The position numbers and the translations under genes were made by a program. The notes below the pieces were generated by a model. The model was not told the origin of the DNA, ran no database searches, and saw nothing but the letters and a program-made list of their open reading frames with translations. Shown here piece by piece: positions 39,501 through 48,500 of a stretch of 64,000 nucleotides of DNA (its first letter is position 1; every line of letters starts with the position of its first letter). The stretch spans positions 1 through 64,000 of the forward strand of contig JAZOVB010000154.1 of NCBI GenBank assembly GCA_045658425.1, given 5' to 3'. The DNA is from SIG450 sp045658425 (GTDB lineage Bacteria; Bacillota; Clostridia; UMGS1840; HGM11507).

Positions 39501-39558
39501 AAAAAGCAGACAGTATTAACGAAAATAACAAAACCATACTGATAATTCTTTTTTTCAT
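36508..39558 (-). CDS. SLH-domain surface protein of unknown function (family A, locus 2)
   Basis: This 1016-residue protein has a signal peptide (about 1-28) and three divergent SLH repeats within about residues 35-195 (YITRGEAANLIISAIY, FISVTDFVVIVINAL, LMADVALKIIYNAIF). About 800 residues of unassigned, mostly beta-rich sequence follow. It aligns with the 6666-9788 protein through GGYPSGY, FADS, YDAVVVDNGYSSIYG, DYLGYRVKIF and a late GDVIR-HIERV segment. It lies 16 bases upstream of the SLH-GLUG gene, the same order as in locus 1. A wall-bound structural or glycan-handling role is inferred from that pairing. Confidence 0.8.
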   Translation of the reverse strand: MKKRIISMVLLFSLILSAFSFSSAVYAEETTVSQYQKETDFLKLIGLINKKFEVDRYITRGEAANLIISAIYPQLDFIVEPESIFFNDVPETHQYYSQIKACKDLNIIKGDYNGNFYPDEFISVTDFVVIVINALSYNIYADIQGGYPSGYLMLAKSIGVTKDISSFEDYLMADVALKIIYNAIFADSVELDSISSDSISVSINKDSNFLSKSFNIYEYDAVVVDNGYSSIYGSSVCDGERIVIEEVSTGKLITAFLNGIDAIDYLGYRVKIFIRNNIETGRYEVVYITPHKNMKVMELVSSDIVNITASYVEYEESKDSSATQKLNLSVAPKIVYNGAVYIGKNLSDYITKDALVKFIDSDNDRRYDIVNILSFNYLGTAFNAPARNVVVDTVVLSKGEEYINCKFNPGASLNLSEDKFSYIIVNSDIENLADLRENDIVSVAECPDKIDGKTFYYLVVSKNAINGKVAGKTEKTICLEDGKEYELSGSILDLKPSYAQIIDYGEATLYLDVTGKIGYIAGTVKAAKNYAYLISYGKKTGPDEEMVIKVFTKDGNIEVLPLRSNVTIDGKECDTYLKKETALLLRHSSVSKLNGDTVKSRPIIYKQNSQGYITSINTDYPDYSVGARADAYIKQTSIPYTEQEVDDLNTLKAGWRNGAFADVEGRTKSAGGKFFITNDTLIMAVPEIDTYGLADSYDLRPYVIGNSNFNMQYIKYHEKENSDENYKILYAVDIAAKPYDIQGYDIDPDTGVAAFAVIRGNYDPVFELAHTTKMSVFLKTNEAYDEELEKIVTKVYYNLDGVELSATIDTDTCYYPYKALIKGSDGTDNPYGGSVEKLESGDVIRVSVTEGKLTHIERVFEIDKISALKPVILYAQLSSSRYTNAAPGRSTFPFDTTTATSHLAQTYTVINSYVKSIKGTNAKLLSSSSNTSTIGSIDLATANSYNELFVSFSGVTPTIVTIDKNGSDIRAEQGAFNDIITLEEAGGITGASFVVIKAAGLNVSQIVVINGLENLI

Positions 39559-39581
39559 ACCTTTTCTCCTTAAATCAGTTT

Positions 39582-39624
39582 AATTTTGCACCAAAAAGGG
39601 ACAGTCCCTTTCTGATGCAAAATT
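39582..39624. repeat. Nested hairpin between solute-binding protein and SLH genes
   Basis: An outer stem AATTTTGCA/TGCAAAATT encloses an inner stem AAAGGGAC/GTCCCTTT. No T run follows on the minus strand. It may protect or process the transcript after the abundant binding-protein message; this is inference. Confidence 0.5.
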
Positions 39625-39631
39625 TAAAAAT

Positions 39632-41242
39632 TTACAGTTTATTGTATCTTTCCTGTGCTTTATTGTTCTGCTCAATAACTTCGTCGCAGCCTAAAGATTT
39701 AGCCTTCGCAAGCCATTCATTCCATTCCTTATCTCCGTAGGTATTATTAAGAACATATTTGGTTGCAAATTCTGCCGCTGCTTTTTCTATAGAACTTGAG
39801 TATTTTGCTTTTATTTCTCGTTCTTCTTCAGTAAATGATAATACAGGGTCTAAAGGTAAGAAACCGCCGCCCTCTTTGTTATTCATCATATCCTGTGCTT
39901 CCTGCTCTTTTTCAGTGAAGTTATAGTATGTGCTTCTTCTGTCAAATCTTCTGTAAAGTCCCGGAATAAACAAACCGTATTTTGCTTCTAAATCCGTTAT
40001 TCCTACAGCATCTTTTCCTTCAAAGCCTATATAATCTGCAAAACCATCTTCCCCTAATGTGTAGGTAACACCTTCAATACCCATTGTAATTAACTGTGCT
40101 CCCGAATCAGAAATCAGATAGTCACAAAGTTTCATACATAAAAGTTCGGTAGCACCTTTCTTGATAGCAGGACCGCTTCCCGTTCTTGCAAGAGTAATAA
40201 CCTTTCCTCCGATTGGATAAGCATATCTTAAATCATATTCAGGAACGGTTTCTTTTGTTTGTTCTTTGAACATATCAAGTCTTCCTATCCAGTCCCATGT
40301 AACAAATGCTTTATCACGCTGTGTCATTTTCTGGGTCCATGCCGATTGTGTGCAGGTTATAAATTCAGGGTCTAAAAGCCCTTCGTTAAACATAGTTTTT
40401 AAGAAGTCAAGAAATTCTTTGAATTTCGGGTCAACGCAGGAATATTTCCAAAGGCCGCTTTCTTCATCGTAATAAGGTGAAAATCCGTTCAATCCCCAGC
40501 TGTATCCTAAATCGGTAAATATTTTAGTACCTGTTTTGGAGGCAAATGGAGTTGAGGAAGGATAAAGTTTCTTAAGTTGCCTTAATGCATCTAAGAATTC
40601 ATCCTTATCTGACCACATTTTAATTCCGTGTTTATCAAAAATATCTTTTCTGTATAACATTCCGTGATTAACATCACGATTTATATCATAAGTTGGAAAG
40701 ACATGAAGTTTTCCGTCAGGAGACATTAAGTTTTTAATGTTCCCCGCAACTCTTCTTTCCTCTGCTTCTTCAACATAAATTTTATTAAAATTAGGAAGTT
40801 CGTCAGTGTATTCCATAATATTTGCAAAAGCACCCTGAGAACCTAAATCATTAATTTCATCAGTAGTAAATCCTGATGGGAAAATCATATCAGGCATCTC
40901 CTCCTGAGATGCAACCACAATTTTCGCTTTTTCCTTATATGTAGAAGGCGGAACTGCAAGAATCTGCACATTAAGTCCCGTTCTTCTTCTTAATTCTTTT
41001 ATAATAATACTGTCGTTATTTGTTGTAACATCTGTATTGCACATTGCTTTAATGGTTGTGCCTTTTGTGTCTATAGGAAGTTTTAATGTAGAATAGTCGC
41101 CGATTTTTGCAGGGTCAAGTTCTTCTTTTGTCGCAATCTCAATATCCGCGTATTCAAGTTGTTTGTTATTGCACGCAGTCAGCATTGCTGAAATCATCAC
41201 AATGCAAACTAAAAGCGCTGTAATTCTTGTTATTTTTTTCAT
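39632..41242 (-). CDS. Extracellular solute-binding lipoprotein, LplA-like family 1 (locus 2)
   Basis: About 536 residues from the ATG that lies seven bases after GAGGAG. The lipoprotein signal peptide ends in LTAC at about residue 24. The body is paralogous to the 20821-22386 protein, with GMLYRKDIFDKHGIKMWSD, WTQKMTQRDKAF and RRFDRRSTYYNFTEKEQEAQ. It should sit on the outer face of the membrane and bind an oligosaccharide for an ABC importer whose permeases are not in the window. It follows the tiny peptide gene and an inverted-repeat element and precedes the SLH family A gene. Confidence 0.9.
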   Translation of the reverse strand: MKKITRITALLVCIVMISAMLTACNNKQLEYADIEIATKEELDPAKIGDYSTLKLPIDTKGTTIKAMCNTDVTTNNDSIIIKELRRRTGLNVQILAVPPSTYKEKAKIVVASQEEMPDMIFPSGFTTDEINDLGSQGAFANIMEYTDELPNFNKIYVEEAEERRVAGNIKNLMSPDGKLHVFPTYDINRDVNHGMLYRKDIFDKHGIKMWSDKDEFLDALRQLKKLYPSSTPFASKTGTKIFTDLGYSWGLNGFSPYYDEESGLWKYSCVDPKFKEFLDFLKTMFNEGLLDPEFITCTQSAWTQKMTQRDKAFVTWDWIGRLDMFKEQTKETVPEYDLRYAYPIGGKVITLARTGSGPAIKKGATELLCMKLCDYLISDSGAQLITMGIEGVTYTLGEDGFADYIGFEGKDAVGITDLEAKYGLFIPGLYRRFDRRSTYYNFTEKEQEAQDMMNNKEGGGFLPLDPVLSFTEEEREIKAKYSSSIEKAAAEFATKYVLNNTYGDKEWNEWLAKAKSLGCDEVIEQNNKAQERYNKL

Positions 41243-41285
41243 ATTCATTCTCCTCAATCAGCAATTGCTTTTAAATGTACATATC

Positions 41286-41435
41286 AGGGTTGTCTCTTTA
41301 AACATTAATGTGTAAAATTAACCTTTTATGTAGGGGCGGATGACTACATCCGCCCGTTATTGCGGGTCGATGTGGGTATCAACCCCTACATTCTGGATTT
41401 TTTATACATTTAAAGTGTTTAAAGAGATAAGCCCT
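41286..41435. mobile_element. MITE-like nested inverted-repeat element
   Basis: Imperfect terminal inverted repeats of about 35 bases (AGGG..TCTCTTTAAACA...TGT.TAAAA) enclose a second palindrome, TGTAGGGG (41329-41336) to CCCCTACA (41383-41390). Two further GC-rich hairpins (GGCGGATG/CATCCGCC and GGGT..ATCAACCC) lie inside that. It has no coding capacity. It lies between the tiny peptide and the solute-binding protein gene. Its GC content contrasts with its surroundings. Confidence 0.65.
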
Positions 41436-41442
41436 TTTAAAA

Positions 41443-41592
41443 TTATGATTCCTGTGTGTATGAGTGCACGGTTATAGTTTTGCTTGCATTGCCAAGATTA
41501 TCATCAAGCCAGTCGCTAAGTCCTGCTGATGCGATAGCGCTGTTTAAAGATATAATATTTGAATTAATTTCCGGTTTAATATATTGTTTCAT
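41443..41592 (-). CDS. Tiny peptide, MK(K/Q)YIKPE family (locus 2 copy)
   Basis: This 49-residue peptide begins MKQYIKPEI, with NSAIASAGLSDWLDD in the middle and a polar tail ending HSYTQES. It was found by reading the minus strand; it is below usual size cut-offs. AGGAGG lies six bases before the ATG. It starts 12 bases after the stop of the GLUG-YGIL protein gene, the same arrangement as its homolog at 22679-22825. Shared residues are concentrated in the N-terminal MK-YIKPE and the central IA-x-x-GLS-WL-acidic block. A leader-core precursor, a small signalling peptide or a subunit bound by the GLUG protein are all possible; none is shown. Confidence 0.75.
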   Translation of the reverse strand: MKQYIKPEINSNIISLNSAIASAGLSDWLDDNLGNASKTITVHSYTQES

Positions 41593-41604
41593 AGTATCTA
41601 CCTC

Positions 41605-43302
41605 CTATTCACTTATTGTAAATGTATCAGCTGTACCATAGCAATATGTTCCGTTATATTCAATATATGGTCTTACATAATATGCAGTACCTGCTTCAAT
41701 ATTGTGAATTAATATACCGTATAAACCGTTTAAGTTTCTGACAGCTTCAAATTTCTTGTCACAAGTATCAATATCAGGATTTTCTACAGTTTTTGAAACA
41801 AGAACTCCGTAAGTTTTACCGTTTGCTATCAAAGTACTGTTATAAGTAAATCTTGCTGCAATAACTGCATAAGCAGAATTTACATTATCAATTCCTACAA
41901 CATCTGCAAAATCAGTTGTATCAGTACCTGTAAATACATATGTACCTTTTAGTACGCTTGCATTGATTCCGGGATTATATTTATATGGATTACCTTTAAG
42001 CTGAATATAAGGGTAATCAGTAGTACTTTCTTCCCAGGAACCAGTTGTAAAATTACCGTCAGGTTTCTTTAGATCATCTTTAGTTTTGGTAGTAGCATCT
42101 TGGAATGCACTGTCAGTATATAGTATAAAAGCATTTTTCAATGTAATAGTTGTGGCATCGTTTTCCTTTGTTGCTCCTATAACATCGACATCAGAATTTG
42201 TTAAATCGTAGAAGTTCTCAACACTATGATTGTTCGTATATGCGTAAGTACTACCTTTCTCGTCTGGTTTTCCAATAGCAGAGCCTATAGAAAAAGTTGC
42301 TTTTTCGGGTACATCTAAGTCACCTGCGTTATAGCAATTTTGAATAAACACTTTTGTGAAAGTAGTACTCGCATTTTTGTTATAATAGTATCCACGCCCT
42401 AGTATACCTCCAACTTCTATATCTGTTCGACTAACGCCTGTTGCTTTTATTGTACCTACGTTATAAGATAGTTTTACAGTTAATTCTTTACCACTAGCCG
42501 CAAGTGAACCAACTATACCACCCGAAGTTCTTAACGCTGTAACTATACCAAAGTTAGCACATTTGTTAAACTTAGAGGTCTTACCAAGAGAACCAACAAG
42601 ACCACCTGCAACTGAACTACTTGCTGTTATATCGCCATGATTGGCACATTGTTCATAAGTTGCACCTGCAAACCCCTGAAAACCGCCAACATTATCGCTT
42701 CCTGAAATGTTACCTTCGTTTACACATTTTGTAAATGTTACACCATCTTCTGCACGAGCGGTAAATCCGGCAATATTGTTTTTAGAACTTGTTATGTCAA
42801 CACTATTGGTACAGTTTGTAAATTCGTTGGTAGAACCAGAAGCAGTATGATATGCAAAACCTCCTACGGTTCCGTGAGCACCTGCGTCTATAGTACCGTC
42901 AACTGTAAGATTTTTTATGGTGGCACCACCTAACGTATAAAACAAGCCAAAATTATCTGCCGAAAGAGTAAAATTATCTGCATAGGCTATTGTGTTCTTA
43001 CCGCCATCGTATGTACCTATAAAATTCACCTCACGGATAGGTGCATAGGTTGATGATAATGTGAAACTTTCTGTTTGTTTAAAAGTATAGCCACCTTTCA
43101 CCAAGTCTTGATTTTCAGTATTGGAACTACTGAAAATCGCTTCAAATTTTTCTTTGCTATCAATGATATATGCACCCTCAGCATCTTGTTCGATTGTAAC
43201 ATCGCCTATTGTAACACTTTCTGCAAATGCTACTAAAGAAAGACCTGACAAGCATATCATAATCATTGATACGCATAGTAGTAGATTTAAGAATTTTTTC
43301 AT
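41605..43302 (-). CDS. Secreted GLUG-repeat protein with YGIL C-terminal domain (locus 2)
   Basis: This 565-residue protein has a signal peptide (about 1-27) and a GLUG region at about 35-450 (FGLFYTLGGATIKNLTVDG, NVGGFQGFAGATYEQCANHG, GGIVGSLAASG). The C-terminal domain at about 460-565 contains YGVLVSK, NGLYGILIH and YYVRPYIEYNG. It has no wall anchor. It corresponds to the 22839-24785 protein of locus 1, without its Fn3 domain, and is nearly a free copy of the C-terminal half of the 29336-33475 protein. A tiny peptide gene follows by 12 bases. Binding or adaptor function is inferred. Confidence 0.82.
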   Translation of the reverse strand: MKKFLNLLLCVSMIMICLSGLSLVAFAESVTIGDVTIEQDAEGAYIIDSKEKFEAIFSSSNTENQDLVKGGYTFKQTESFTLSSTYAPIREVNFIGTYDGGKNTIAYADNFTLSADNFGLFYTLGGATIKNLTVDGTIDAGAHGTVGGFAYHTASGSTNEFTNCTNSVDITSSKNNIAGFTARAEDGVTFTKCVNEGNISGSDNVGGFQGFAGATYEQCANHGDITASSSVAGGLVGSLGKTSKFNKCANFGIVTALRTSGGIVGSLAASGKELTVKLSYNVGTIKATGVSRTDIEVGGILGRGYYYNKNASTTFTKVFIQNCYNAGDLDVPEKATFSIGSAIGKPDEKGSTYAYTNNHSVENFYDLTNSDVDVIGATKENDATTITLKNAFILYTDSAFQDATTKTKDDLKKPDGNFTTGSWEESTTDYPYIQLKGNPYKYNPGINASVLKGTYVFTGTDTTDFADVVGIDNVNSAYAVIAARFTYNSTLIANGKTYGVLVSKTVENPDIDTCDKKFEAVRNLNGLYGILIHNIEAGTAYYVRPYIEYNGTYCYGTADTFTISE

Positions 43303-43369
43303 TCTTATTCCTCCTTTAAAATATAAATTTTTATTTATCTTATAACCAATATGGTTATGGATACTGATA

Positions 43370-45430
43370 TTAATTTTCTTCTTTTATAACTTCATCAAAA
43401 GTACATCTTAAGTCGTTTACTAAAAGTCTTGTTTTACAAGGACTATATATACTCTGAAGATATGAAGGGTTACCTTCTGCCTTACCGATTGTAATAAACC
43501 TGTCGGCTGTTTTGGTACTTTCGGTACCATTTATAGTCTGGGTTGCATATATTTTATGAACACCGCATTTAAGTGATAATTCAAGTAAAAAAGAATTATC
43601 ATTTTCGTCTAATTTAGCATCATACAGGCAGTCATCAACATATATGTTAACTTTCTTTGCACCATACTGGAATATCCCTGATACCGTAACATTACAATCG
43701 TCGGTTATTTTATCGCTTCTTGGGTATATAAGAACAGGTGCATTAGGTCTTGCGTTTTTAATGCTTCCTGTAATACGCTGGGCAAGTTGTGCTTTATATA
43801 AACTTCTTGGCTCAACAGGTGAAAACTCATTTTCTATATAAACATCCCCTACAACAGGTGAGCCTTCTTTGGTTACAAAATTGGATTCTTCCGCCAAAAA
43901 TTTAGAAGTAGAGCGGAAAATCTTTTTATGAGAAATAATATAATTATTCTTTATTTCCTTTGCGGCACTATCTTCATACAGCCCCCATGTTCCGACAACA
44001 AAGTTCTGATATGTAAGCGGTGGTTTATGGGCAATCATAGCAGAAGAAAGTGAGTTCCATATCACAGAGCCTGCAGATGTCCACCCCTGACTCAGTTTAG
44101 TTCCGAATATACCTCTGTTGGCAAGAGCGATAATCCCTTTGGACCAGTTTGGTACATGATAAAGATTATCATATAAAACTCCCGTTGACCATGTGCCGTG
44201 CGTTTCACTGGCAACATTGGAACTGTCGGATATATTATCAACAAAAGCAATCGGTCCTGTTACGGAATAACTTGCTTCAAAATCGTGCCGTCCGTCGTAG
44301 GCGTAACAACCTGTATATAAAATCTGCTGTGCCGAAGTTGATGTTGCAAAGGAATATCGCCTGCCGCCCGTTACCTCAGAAACAGGGTCAAGGCAGGAGC
44401 AGTTAACTGCGGTAACCTGCTTAACATTATCAGCACATGTTATAAGAGAATTATAAAGATATTTTGTAGAAACATTTCTTACAAATATGTTTTCGGCATT
44501 TGCAACCCAGATACCGTTTGTTGCGTGATTTTCGTCAATCGGGTCGCCGTTATATGCTGAAATTATTCTTAAATTTTCAATTCCTATATCAGAGCATTTT
44601 CCCGAAGTGTCAATTTTATAAATATAACTTTGAGAATACTCTTTGTTATAAGGAACAAAGAACGGAAAATCAACGGTAATCTCTCTACCACTTACATTGG
44701 TAACAGTTCTTTCGGTATACATATCTACTAAATCGGGTTTCCACGAATTGTTATCCCCGAAGATATTTATCATATCTACCATTTCGATGCCCTTAATCCA
44801 TTCGTAAGTTGAGGGATGATAGATAACAATTCTATCCCCTTTTTTATACTGCTTGGCATCTTCTATGGAAACATTTATTATGTTGCTTCCCGATTTTATA
44901 TATTTATCCAAAATCAAACTGTCGCTGCCGATTTTAACAGGTTCTTTTCCCATTACAGTTATAACATTATGTTTAACCCGTTCTTTAGCATAAAGTATTG
45001 TACCTGTCGGTCCCTGACCTTCGCCTGATAAAAGTATTCCGCTTTTTAGGTTAATACCGTTTTTATTTATGTTGTATATCCCTGCTTTTAATTTAATAAC
45101 TTTAATCTTTAAATCGGGATACAAAGAATATACGCTGTCTATTGCATTTTGAATTAAATCCGTATCGTCATCTGTACCTGACGGGGAAAGTTCAAGTGCT
45201 GTATATAAATTTTCTGTAACAGGGAGTTCGTATTTTCCCGCATAAAAGCCTGCGTAGGAAAAATCGCCTATTTTATCTCCCTCTTCATTGTAAGCCTTAT
45301 ATTCAAGTTTGTTTTCTTTTGGTGTAACAAGTGATGCGTTTACTGCAGGGACTTGCTTTGGTACTTCATATTTTGTTTCGGGAAGTTCGCCAACTGTTCT
45401 TCCCTGCAGTAATGCTGAAAATTCTACCAT
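43370..45430 (-). CDS. Beta-helix (pectate-lyase-3-like) protein without a signal peptide
   Basis: This 686-residue protein starts MVEFSALLQGR with AAAGGATG well spaced before the ATG, so the lack of an export signal looks genuine. Residues about 30-570 form the same beta-helix as in its two paralogs (INLKSGILLSGEGQGPTGTIL in part, GRHDFEASYSVTGPIAFVDN in part, ETHGTWSTGVLYDN). Residues about 575-670 form the Ig-like domain that follows it in both. The CBM-like, stalk and F5/8 domains of its upstream neighbour are absent. It is either a cytoplasmic enzyme on imported oligosaccharides or a gene that lost its 5' part. Substrate and catalytic residues are unknown. Confidence 0.75.
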   Translation of the reverse strand: MVEFSALLQGRTVGELPETKYEVPKQVPAVNASLVTPKENKLEYKAYNEEGDKIGDFSYAGFYAGKYELPVTENLYTALELSPSGTDDDTDLIQNAIDSVYSLYPDLKIKVIKLKAGIYNINKNGINLKSGILLSGEGQGPTGTILYAKERVKHNVITVMGKEPVKIGSDSLILDKYIKSGSNIINVSIEDAKQYKKGDRIVIYHPSTYEWIKGIEMVDMINIFGDNNSWKPDLVDMYTERTVTNVSGREITVDFPFFVPYNKEYSQSYIYKIDTSGKCSDIGIENLRIISAYNGDPIDENHATNGIWVANAENIFVRNVSTKYLYNSLITCADNVKQVTAVNCSCLDPVSEVTGGRRYSFATSTSAQQILYTGCYAYDGRHDFEASYSVTGPIAFVDNISDSSNVASETHGTWSTGVLYDNLYHVPNWSKGIIALANRGIFGTKLSQGWTSAGSVIWNSLSSAMIAHKPPLTYQNFVVGTWGLYEDSAAKEIKNNYIISHKKIFRSTSKFLAEESNFVTKEGSPVVGDVYIENEFSPVEPRSLYKAQLAQRITGSIKNARPNAPVLIYPRSDKITDDCNVTVSGIFQYGAKKVNIYVDDCLYDAKLDENDNSFLLELSLKCGVHKIYATQTINGTESTKTADRFITIGKAEGNPSYLQSIYSPCKTRLLVNDLRCTFDEVIKEEN

Positions 45431-45460
45431 TAAGTTTCATCCTTTTTATTTTTGAGTGCC

Positions 45461-45494
45461 CGAAAGATACAGTAAGTTTTTACCGTATCTTTCG
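45461..45494. repeat. Intergenic hairpin between two beta-helix genes
   Basis: CGAAAGATAC and GTATCTTTCG pair, with four further inner pairs after one mismatch. There is no T run on the minus strand. It may set relative expression of the neighbouring genes. Confidence 0.5.
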
Positions 45495-45508
45495 TGCTGT
45501 AAGACATT

Positions 45509-48500
45509 TTATTTTCCTATAATCGCAAGTTCCTGAAGATTTAACCAGTCGTTAACAGAGTTTTTCTTATTAACAATCTTGATAAATCTTCCCGTTGCAT
45601 TAAACGGAACTTCCTCAAGTTCGGTTGTCATCCCTGTGGACTGATGACCTTTCTTTACAAGAGTAAAGTTTTCACCGTCATCTGAAACATAGATGTCAAT
45701 TGTATATACTCTCTTATCCCCATTTGAAAATGCTATGTACATTCCCGTAATATCTTTAATACTTCCTACATCAAATATTCCGAATGCACCGTCAGGTTTC
45801 TCAGCATTATATAAAACGCCCCATCTTGTTGTGTAGTCATTATCGAATAAATTATTGATTACACTTCCTGCACCATCGTCTCCCGATTGAACCAGATTAT
45901 AAATAGGGAGTTCACCGGGTATGCTGTGAATTGGGTGATACATAATACCTGCACCTTTAATGCTTACTATTTTTCTCTTACCGTCCCAGTTTACATCGGC
46001 ATCAAAACATTCCGATACAAATCTTACAGGTACGACAAATCTGCCGTTTACTATAGTTGCAGGAACATCAAGTGTATGAGGAACGCCGTTCACATACGCT
46101 GTAGTATTATTCTCGCTTATTGTAACTGTTGTATCATCACCGGTTGCGGTTGCCACAGATGTTGTTTCGTCGTAAGAAACATCTATTGACAATGCTTCAA
46201 AGATTGCTCTTAGAGGAATCAGAACTCTGCCGTTTGTTTCAAACGGTTCTATATCGGGATACAACTTATTGTTATTAACGATAACAGTAATTTTACTTAC
46301 AAATTCTTCTGCGTTGATTTTTTCATATTCGTCGTAGGTTGGTCTTGGGTCGTTTATAAGCATTCTTGTTTTATCAGGTGAATAAACACTCTGTAAATAA
46401 TCGGGATTACCGTTTGCTTCGCCGATTGTTATAAATCTGTCGGCTGTTTTGGTACTTTCAAATCCGTCAATAGTCTGAGTTGCATATATTTTGTGAACGC
46501 CTTTTTTTAGGTATAATGTATATTCAAAGGAATTATCCTTATTTTTTAATATTGCATTATATGGAATATCATCTACATACACAGTTACCTTTTCGGCACC
46601 AAGTTGATAAATTCCCGAAACTGTGACAAATCTGTCGTCGGTAACTTTTTCACTTTTCGGATATACTATAACAGGTGCGTTAGGTCTTGCGTTTTTAATA
46701 CTTCCTGTAATTCTTTCGGCAAGTTGCGCTTTATATAAACTTCTTGGCTCAACAGGTGTAAATTCATTCTCTATATATGCATCCCCTATAACAGGTGAGC
46801 CTTCTTTGGTTGCGAAGTTTGATTCTTCCGCTGTAAAGTGAGAAGTAGAACGGAATATATTCTTGTATGAAAGTATGTTATTACTCTTCATTCGTTTGGC
46901 AGGACTGTCTTCATATATTCCCCATGTTCCGACAACAAAGTTCTGATATGTAAGCGGTGGTTTATGAGCAATCAGAGAAGATGATAAAGAGTTCCATATA
47001 ATTGAACCTGCCGCAGTCCATCCCTGACTGGTCTTTGTTCCATATATACCTCTATTTGCAAGTGCTATAAAACCTTTTGTAGCATTTGATACCTGATAGA
47101 TATTATCGTATAAAACACCTGTTGACCATGTACCGTGAGTTTCGGTTGCAGTATTTGAAGAGTCAACAATATTATCTACAAACGCTATAGGCCCTGTAAC
47201 AGGCAAACTTGCCTCAAAGTCATGCCTTCCGTCATAAGAGTAACAACCCGTATATAAAAGTTGCTGAGCCGATGTGATAGCAGCAAATGCATATCTTCTT
47301 CCGCCGGTTACAACTGAAACAGGGTCTAAACTTGAACAATTAAGAGCAGTAACCTGCTTTGCATTCTGACCGCAGTTTATAAGAGCATACACAAAATGCT
47401 TTGCCGATACATCTCTTACAAAAATATTTTTAGCATTTGATACTGCGATAGCGGTATTTGCGTGATTTTCGTCTGTAGGGTCACCGTTATAATAGGAAAC
47501 AAATCTTAAATTTTCTATCCCTGCATTCTGCACTTTGTCCGATTCGTCGATTTTGTATATATAACTTTGGGAATATGCTTTGTCATACGGAACGAACACG
47601 CCGAAATCAAGGGTAATTTCAGTTCCGTTTATGGCAGTGATTATTCTTTCGGTGCACATATCAACAGCACCGGGTGCCCACGATGTATCGTCATTATATA
47701 CATTGATAATATCCACCATTTCCATTCCTTTAACCCATTCAGGTGTTGAAGGATGGTATAAAACTATATTATCTCCCACTTTAAACTCTTTAATATCTTC
47801 TAAAGATACATTTATAGTTTTACTGCCCGATTTGATATATTCATCGGTAACAAGTACATCTTTTGAGATTTTGGCAGGTAATGTTCCTGCTATATTAACA
47901 ACATTGTGTTTAACAGGGTCTTTGGCGTAAAGTATAGTTCCTGTCGGCCCCTGACCTTCGCCCGATAAAAGTATTCCGCTTTTTAATCTTAATCCGTTTT
48001 TATTGATGTTATAGGTACCTGCTTTAAGTTTAATTACCTTCATTCTGTCATCGGTAGCATTTTCATATACTTCATCGATAGCAGTCTGAATCATAGCGGT
48101 ATCATCTTCTGTTCCTGTAGGTGTAAGTTCTTTAACAAGGGGCAAGTTAGCAGTTATCGGTAATTCACACTCACCTTTATAGAAACCTCCGTAAGAAAAG
48201 TCGCCTACAATATCGCCCTGTTCGTTATAAGTCATATAAGAAAGTTTATCACCGTCAGGTTTTACCAATGAAGCATCAACAGGTTTTACCTGCCTTGGTT
48301 CTAAATATTCAGGCTCAGGTTTTTCTACTTTAACTTTACCTTTTACAAGTCTGACATTATCTACATATGCAGAACCCGTTGAGGCTTTTACAGTATAAGC
48401 CCATATACTTGCATATACGGCAGAAGCAGGTGCAGTTTTAGTAAGCACTGCAGTTCCCCATTCTCCCATACCGCCGTCTACACTGTCATTTGTCAGCTCA

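Noticed and set aside
47580..47930. 116-codon plus-strand frame in the beta-helix gene
   Set aside because: Antisense shadow of a strongly supported protein conserved in three paralogs.
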